Assembly: GCF_004337985.1 (NCBI RefSeq)
Contig: NW_021940918.1
Span: 1,736,001-1,800,000, forward strand
Direction: 5' to 3'
Length of the DNA: 64,000 bases
Source: Pyricularia pennisetigena
Taxonomy: Eukaryota; Ascomycota; Sordariomycetes; Magnaporthales; Pyriculariaceae
This document shows positions 56,703 to 64,000 of this stretch, in pieces. Both the position numbers and the translations under genes were made by a program. Below the pieces are notes generated by a model. The model did no database searches. It saw nothing but the letters and a program-made list of their open reading frames with translations, and was not told the DNA's origin. Positions within the stretch are counted from its first letter, which is position 1, and each line of letters starts with the position of its first letter.

Positions 56703-59700
56703 ATGTTGGAAGGGCTTGTGGCAGGCCTGATCAACCGCTTCCTGGGCATGTACGTTCAGAACTTTGATCCTGCCCAGCTCAAAGTCGGAATTTGGTCTGG
56801 CGATGTCAACTTAAAGAACCTCCAACTACGACGCGAAGCCCTCGATCAGCTGAAGTTACCCCTAAACGTTGTCGAGGGCCACCTCGGAAACCTGACCCTC
56901 GTTATCCCATGGTCCAACCTGCGGGGAGCCCCCGTCAAGGTTTACATTGAAGATGTATTCCTCCTTGCCTCACCAAAGGAGGAGGCCGAATACAACGAGG
57001 AAGAGGAGGAGCGCAGGCGCCAGCGCATCAAGATGGACAAGTTGGACTCGGCCGAGTTGCTCAAGGAAAGATCACAAGAGGGACTCAGCCAAGAGGAACA
57101 GAAGCGGAGCCAAAGTTTCGTAGAGAGCTTTGCCACAAAGATCGTCGACAATCTCCAGGTTACGGTGAAGAACATACATGTGCGATACGAGGACTCTATA
57201 TCAGCACCGGGCCATCCTTTCGCGCTCGGAGTAACGCTCAAGGAATTCAGCGCCGTCAGCACTGACGGCGAATGGCAGCCAGCCTTCATCTCAGACTCGA
57301 CCGGCACTACACACAAGCTGGCAACCCTGGGAGCGTTGGCTGTGTATTGGAACACAGATGCGACTCTTCTTGGCACCGGCCGGGAGGCAACGACACCCGG
57401 CGAGGATGCACCAATTCATCAGCAGATTGCAGACAAGTTCAGGGCCCTCATACCCGAGGACGACGAGAAGAACCAACCCCATCATCAGTTCATCCTGAAG
57501 CCCGTTAGTGGGCAAGCCAAAATCGAATTGGACAAGTCGGGCAAGACCACGGTGCCAAAGTTCAAAGCAAACCTCCTATTTGACGAGATTGGACTAGTCC
57601 TCGACGACGACCAATACCGGGATGGTCTTATGATGGTTGATCTGTTTCACTACTTCATTAGGCACCAAGAGTATAAGAAATATCAGCCAAAAGGTGTCAC
57701 TCCCAAAGAAGATCCCAGGGCTTGGTTTAAGTTTGCTGGCGACGCGGTGCTTGCGAAAATCCATGAGCGTAATCGCCGCTGGTCCTGGGAGTATTTCAAG
57801 GAGCGCCGAGACGACCGACTGCGTTACATAGAGCTTTTCAAGAAGCGAAAGCAGAATCCTAATCTTGACCCTGACGACCATGATGAAATCACGCGACTTG
57901 AGTGGAAACTTGATTATGAAGACCTGCGGTTCTGGAGATCCCTTGCTCGCAATCAACTCAAGAAAGAGAATGCTGCTGCCCTCAGGAACCAGCCCAAAAA
58001 GGCAGAGCCCCAGCAGCAAGGGTGGCTCTCCTGGGTCTGGGGAGCCAAGCCACAGGCTGAAGAGCAGCCTGCAAGTGATGACGAAAACACCAAGATTACA
58101 GAGGAGCAGCGCAAAGAGCTGTACGAAGTCATTGACTGGGACGAGAAAACTGCACTCGCCGAGTCGATCGACGAACCCCGCGAGACCGTTAAGCTGCAGA
58201 TCGAAGCGTCCCTTAGTACGGGAAGCTTGACGCTGAAGCAAAATCCCCACGGTGACTCTCGGGACCTCGTCAGTCTTCATTTTGACCTGTTCAAGGCAAA
58301 GGCCCTGAAGAGGGTGGACTCAGTATTCCTTGATCTTGGCCTCGGCGGACTTCGGGTGAACGACGGAACCACTCCCGATACTTTCTTTCCAGAGATTGTG
58401 AGGGTGAAAGATGCCCCTGACAACAAAAGGAGAAAGCGGCTCTCCATCGTGGAGCTCGAAGAGCACAGCGAGGAGGCATTCTTCAGACTTCAAGTCGAGC
58501 AGAACCCGCTCGATGCTCAGGGTGACATTGCTGTCACGGCAAAGCTCAACCCGCTGGAGATTGTGTGGAACCCAAACATTGTTGTCGGGGTGGTCGACTT
58601 TTTCAGGCCACCAGAGAGGCACATGGAGTCCATCACGGCTCTGATGGAGTCTGCAGGAGCGACAGTTGAGGGACTTAGAGAGCAGACTCGGGCCGGTCTT
58701 GAATTTGCTCTCGAGGAGCACAAGACCATCAACGCCAAACTTGACTTGCAAGCACCCCTGATAATAATCCCGCAAAGCATCACCCAGGAAAGGTCAACAT
58801 GTGTGATTCTTGATGCTGGTCACATCAGCGTCAACAGTGAACTCGTCGACAAGGAAATCATGAAGCAGGTACAATCCAAGCAAAGCCAAACTTACACAGA
58901 CGAGGACCACAAGAGGCTCGAGTCGTTGATGTATGACAAGTTCATTGTCAAGCTCACATCCACACAGCTTTTGATCGGCCCGTCGATTGACGAAACCAAA
59001 ACCCAACTGATGGAAAGGGACGGGTCCAAAATGATGCACGTGGTTGACAAGATCAACGTGGACTTTGTCGTAGCGATTTCGATTCTTCCCAAAGCTCCCA
59101 ACCTAACCCGGATGAAAGTATCCGGCCACATGCCAATGCTTCACGCTGTGGCATCAGATACCAAGTATAAAACCCTTATGCAAATCATCAACGTCGCTAT
59201 ACCCAAGCTCGGGAATGAACCGGAATCGACAATGTCGACAGAGGATAAAACGCAACCGAAAAGGCCTCAACTTGCTAGTAGAGTCTCGAGTCGCTCGGGA
59301 GTCAGGAAGTCACACCACCGAAAGTCTTCACAATTCATCAACTTTGCACCACAACAGCAGACTGCTATAGTCCTTAATGATGCCATCGATGACGATGACG
59401 AGTTCGAGGATGCGAGTGAGGGATCTACCAAACAGCAGCTCAACATGCAGCAAAGAACATTTGAGTTCAAGTTCGCCGTCGATGAGCTACGTGGTTCTTT
59501 GTATCGAAGTGATCCGGAGCACAAGAAGCCAGACGCACTCCTTGTTGAGCTTGTGGCTCAAAATTTCGACCTTGAGTTCTTCATGCGACAGTTCGACATG
59601 GTCGCTGAAGTATCCCTAGGCAGCGTCACGGTTGATGACTTTGTTGACAACCCCCCTGCCGAGTTCAAGTCAATAGTATCATCTGGAGACATTGAGGACC

Positions 59701-62700
59701 GTAAACAAAAACGAGAGCTTGTTCACGTCAAATATGTCAAGGTCAAGAAAGAGTCACCAGAATTCATGTCTGTGTATGATGGGGTTGAAACCAATGTCAA
59801 CGCAGCCATTTCTACCATCAACCTGATCGTCACCAGGAAGACTTTGCTGACGTTGCTGGATTTCATTTTGATCACGTTCGCACCGGGTAACAACGACAAC
59901 AACGCAAACAACCAGCAGAAAGCCATAAGCCCTGACGGTTCTGAAGTGGACATTGTTGTCGATCCGCCAGCTGGGCAACAACCACAACAGGGGGGTGCTA
60001 TCCGGGTCAAGGTGGATCTCAAGAGTATCAGGATGATCCTCAATAATGACGGGATACGCCTGGCGACGCTCTCTTTCAATCAGGCCGACGTTGGAGTATT
60101 CCTTTTGGGCAAGACCATGCGGGTCTCCACCAAGCTGGGTGACCTGTCTCTGGTAGACGACGTTAACCAGGGTGTCTCTGAAGAGTCGAGCCTTCGCAAG
60201 CTTGTCACTATCCAAGGTGATGACCTCGCAGATTTCCGATACGAAACTTACGATGCCGAGTCAAAGTCATACCCAGGGCACGATTCTTTCATTTATCTAC
60301 GTGCTGGTTCAGTCAAGATCAACTTTATGGAAGAACCCTTTAGGAAAATCATCGACTTCCTTGTCAAATTCGGTAAAATGCAGGCGATATTCAACGCGGC
60401 AAGACAAGCTGCAGCCAACCAAGCCAACCAGTTGCAACAAGGCAACAGTCGGATAAAATTCGACGTCATCGTCAAAACCCCCATCGTGGTCTTCCCCAGA
60501 GTTGTAATGCCAAGCCAACCCAAACGGGATCTCATGACGGCCTACCTGGGTGAGATCTACGCCCAGAACAAGTTTGCGCCGTTGGACGATTCGGAAAACT
60601 CGGAGATTGTGCAGAAGCTGTCTGTCGGCATACGAAACATCCGCCTGACGTCTCTCTTTCACTATCCGGACGATGTGACGGAGGAGCTCGAGCTGATTGA
60701 TCACGTCGATTTGGGCTTCAAGATAACCTATGCCGAACACAAAGAGGGCGCCAAACGTCCAGATCTTGAGGTCGAGGGGCACATGACGGACTTTAATCTG
60801 CGCATCACGCAACATCAACTCAAGTTCCTACTTGAAATCTCACGATCAGTCCCAGCCGCATTTGCGGGCGATCCGGACCAATCGGTCGACGAAGCTGTAG
60901 AGCAGCAAGTTGACGATTCTACTCTGCAGAATGCTCGCAGTCAATCAGCGGAAAGAGCCAGTCCGGGAGACGACCAACTGGTAGACCTGTCTCCTGAACT
61001 GGGCTCGAAAGCCGAGACCTGGACACGACTTGATCTTGTGTTTGTTGTACACACTATCGGATTGGAACTGTTGAATGGCGCAGAGGATCACCCGATTGGG
61101 GACAGCGAGAAGGCTAGCCTATCGCGCTTCTCGTTGGACGACAGCAAGCTCAAAACACGCATCCAATCCAACAATGCTTTGGAGGCCGAGTTTGTGATCC
61201 ACTCATTCACAATTTACGATAGTCGACCCGGTGAGGCGAACAAGTTCAGGAAGATTATGACATCGCGCAATAAGAACGTGCAACAGTTCATGGCAAGCGT
61301 TTCGATGACCGGCGGGGATAAGCGAGACGTTATTGCCCTGGTCGCCATTGACAACCCGCGCGTCATTTTTGCCTTGGACTATTTGTTTACCATTCAAAAA
61401 TTTATCACAACCGCGTTGACAGTTGAAGAACCCCATGTCATCGAGGAACTACGAAGTCCGATTGAGACTCCCGACGAATCGGACGCAGACTCGATGCAAG
61501 TCACCTACTCGGGCCAGAGGTCAGGGAGACCCAGTACCAGCGCCGAAGCTGGACAGACAGCCAAGGGACCCGAAAACACGGCACAAATGACCCTGGCATT
61601 CCGCGTGAACGTTGTAGATGCGCAGGTTATCCTGATTGCGAACCCTCTCAGCGCAAGCTCAGAGGCCATCGTTTTGGGAACAAAGCAGGTCCTGATATCG
61701 AAACAGCACGCCCTAACACTGCAAGTTTCCGAGGTCGGCATGTTTCTCTGCCGCATGGACAAGTTTGAGGAATCGCGACTGCGGATCATTGATGACTTGA
61801 GCATCAGGACATCAATGGACACCTCTGTCGAGAACCAGACCAATATCCACATCGACATTGAGCCACTCATCCTACGTCTCGCCTTGCGTGATATTCTAGT
61901 TGCGCTTCAAATCATTGCCAAGGCTTCGGAGCTGTCGGGCAACGACGAGCCTGCTCCCAAAGTCGGCACGGCAGACGCAAAGGCGAAAGAATTGCGGCAG
62001 GCAGGCTTGAAACAGCGTACAGCTAGTGGCAAAGGTCGTTCAACGCTTGCTGCAAACAAGACAAAGCCTGCCACAGTCGCTCCTAGTACCAGAAGCCAGC
62101 AGGGACAGCGGAGCGGCGGCGTTCATGATCTTGCGAAGCCTCCAGTCAGGCGCGAGGAGCTGACTGCTACTATTGAAGGTATTCGTGTCGTGCTGATAGG
62201 GGACCTGCACGAACTGCCAATCGTGGATCTCAGCATCAAGGATTTCACGACAACCGCTGAGGATTGGTCCAGCAACCTCAAAGCTGAGACAGCAATTGAA
62301 ATGTACATCAACGTGTACAACTTTTCCAAATCTGCTTGGGAGCCTCTCTTGGAGCCTTGGAAAGTTGGATTTGGCGTCGCAAAGAATCCCGAGTCAGGAT
62401 TGCTATCGATCGATGTGGCTTCGAAGCAAATATTTGATGTCACCATCACTACATCTACGATTGCGCTCGCTTCCAAATCCATCGAGTATCTTAGAAGGGA
62501 TGAGGATGTGCTCGGAAAGCCAAGAGGAGTGGAGGCCCCATACCGGCTTCGCAACTACACGGGTTTCGATGTTGTCGTTACCGCGAAGAACCCAACGTCG
62601 AATGAAAACATCACCCTCAGGTTGGAGGAGGGCCAAGAAGCACCATGGAGCTTTGAGGACTGGGAGAAAATGCGTGAGAGTCTCATGACAGAGAGCAGTT

Positions 62701-64000
62701 CTAATAGCGTGGCCGTTCAACTAGAGGGGAGCGGCTTTGATCCCGTCAAGAACATCCGCCTCAACCGCGAAGGTGAATTCTTGTATGGACTCAAGCCCAA
62801 AGCCGACAAAGTTCTCCACCGGATGCTCGTGGAGGTGTCGCTCGGCAACGACAACGTAAAATATGTCACACTCCGGTCACCGCTATTGGTTGAAAACCAG
62901 ACTCAAATACCGGTTGAGCTTGGTGTATATGATGCCCAGGATGGCCACCTATTGAAGATTGAAAAGATAGCCCCCGGTGAGGCGAGGCCAGCCCCGGTTG
63001 GTGCAGTGTTTCTCAAGAGCCTCCTCGTGCGGCCAGATTCTGGTTTTGGGTACCAGTGGTCTTCGGAAACCCTATGGTGGAAGGACCTTTTGAAAAGACC
63101 AACACGAACGATGGTTTGCAAGGGAGAACAGGGCGAGCCGTTTTATTTCCAAGTTCATGCGTCCTATGATAAGACCAACCCACTGACAAGGTAAGTCCAA
63201 ACTTCTGTTAGCATACAAGTCCTGTAGTGTTCTGACATCTTCGCCACAGTGTGTACCCATACATGCGCGTAAAGCTTTCGGCTCCAGTCGTACTGGAGAA
63301 CTTGCTGCCCTACGATTTCAAGTACCGAATATACGATAAGAACACCAAGAAAGACTGGACAAACTTCCTTAGGAAAGGAGGCGTGAGCCCAGTCCATGTC
63401 GTTGAACTATCGCATCTTCTCCTCCTCAGCATAGATATGCAAGACACGGTCTTCAAGCCCAGTGACTTTGCCATCATTAACTCTGGACAAAGCGAGGAGT
63501 ACAAGAAAGAAACGGCTCTGACATGCAGGGATGAGCAGGGCCTCGTCCTGAACCTCAAGATGCACTACTACCGGATACCTAACGGAGGTGGTGCTTTCAA
63601 GGTCACTGTATACAGTCCTTATGTCATACTCAACAAGACGGGTCTCGACATCAATATCAAGTCCAAAGGATTTATGCAGCATGCTAAGGCGGCTGCTGGT
63701 GGACCAGGACAAGGACGACAGTCGCTCGTTGACGTCTCTGACAACGAGCGCCTCAAGGCACTCCCCATCATGTTTTCGTTTGCCAACGACGATCAACGCA
63801 ATCGTGCTATGCTCAAAGTCGGCGATTCGGAATGGAGCAAAGGTCAGAGTTTTGATGCTATTGGCAGCACTTCGGACGTTGTTCTCCAATCCACCAGTCG
63901 AAATGCAGAGATACACGTCGGTATTTCTGTGCAGTCTGGCGAGGGCAAATACAAGATGACCAAAGTCGTCACCTTGGCGCCAAGGTTCATTGTGCAGAAT
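56703..64000 (+). CDS. VPS13: VPS13 bridge-like lipid-transfer protein (N-terminal ~2400 residues, partial)
   Basis: Exon 1 spans 56703-63190 and exon 2 starts at 63250 and runs off the window; the intron is 59 nt (GTAAGT, CACAG). 2413 codons are visible of a protein that is usually about 3100 residues. The chorein N-terminus is unmistakable: MLEGLVAGLINRFLGMYV, NFDPAQLKVGIWSGDVNL and LRGAPVKVYIEDVFLLASP. The following beta-rich repeats form the RBG groove. Acidic/Gln-rich linkers lie near residues 890-920 and 1075-1095. The VAB-like region begins in the last ~450 residues seen (RLRNYTGFDVVV). VPS13 moves phospholipids at organelle contact sites (vacuole-mitochondrion, ER, prospore membrane). 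The C-terminal APT1/PH region lies beyond the window. Confidence 0.97.

Overview
The window reads as nuclear DNA of a filamentous ascomycete, most likely a Sordariomycete and possibly Magnaporthales (order-level placement is inference). Genes are compact, with short GT-AG introns (about 59-105 nt, one of 304 nt) carrying GTAAGT/GTATGT-type donors and GCTAAC/GCTGAC branch points. Tryptophan synthase is the single-chain alpha-beta form of fungi, and PRM1, a PTH11-like receptor, a DUF3716-type protein and a cysteine-rich secreted protein are fungal. Most exon models were closed by hand: splice signals and reading frame agree through every exon.

Layout. 0-8 kb: SYN8 SNARE (-), HAS1 helicase (-), a small secreted Cys-rich protein (+), and a 6-phosphofructo-2-kinase/fructose-2,6-bisphosphatase (-). 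8-15 kb: gene-poor DNA with an intron-bearing tRNA-Ser(AGA) and, just downstream, a decayed NACHT/NLR-type ATPase. 15-23.3 kb: a triple-KH RNA-binding protein (-), then the most unusual gene, a seven-exon, ~1607-residue fusion of a PrnB/IDO-like (putative haem) domain, an FAD/NADPH reductase, a cytochrome b5 domain and a long low-complexity tail. 25.5-33.5 kb: a DUF3716-like/cupin-like protein (+), mitochondrial aspartate aminotransferase (+) with a predicted 3-nt microexon, an orphan coiled-coil protein (-) and mitoribosomal bL28m (+). 33.7-39.7 kb: tryptophan synthase (-) with a perfect Gcn4/CPC1 box upstream, and PRM1 (-). 39.7-45.6 kb: gene-poor, with a stop-ridden pseudogene of a fungal family and a small membrane-protein ORF. 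45.6-55.4 kb: an SDR (-), a PTH11-like seven-TM protein (-), an NmrA-like Rossmann protein (-) and a TMEM69/DUF3429-like mitochondrial membrane protein (-). 56.7 kb to the end: VPS13 (+), running off the window.

Most genes are housekeeping (membrane traffic, ribosome biogenesis, amino-acid metabolism, mitochondrial translation, mating fusion, lipid transfer) and show no operon-like relation. The accessory layer (secreted protein, NLR relic, haem-reductase fusion, DUF3716-like protein, PTH11-like receptor, SDR/NmrA genes) is interspersed with the gene-poor tracts. There are two N-gaps (46586-46607, 52752-52821); the second lies inside an intron.
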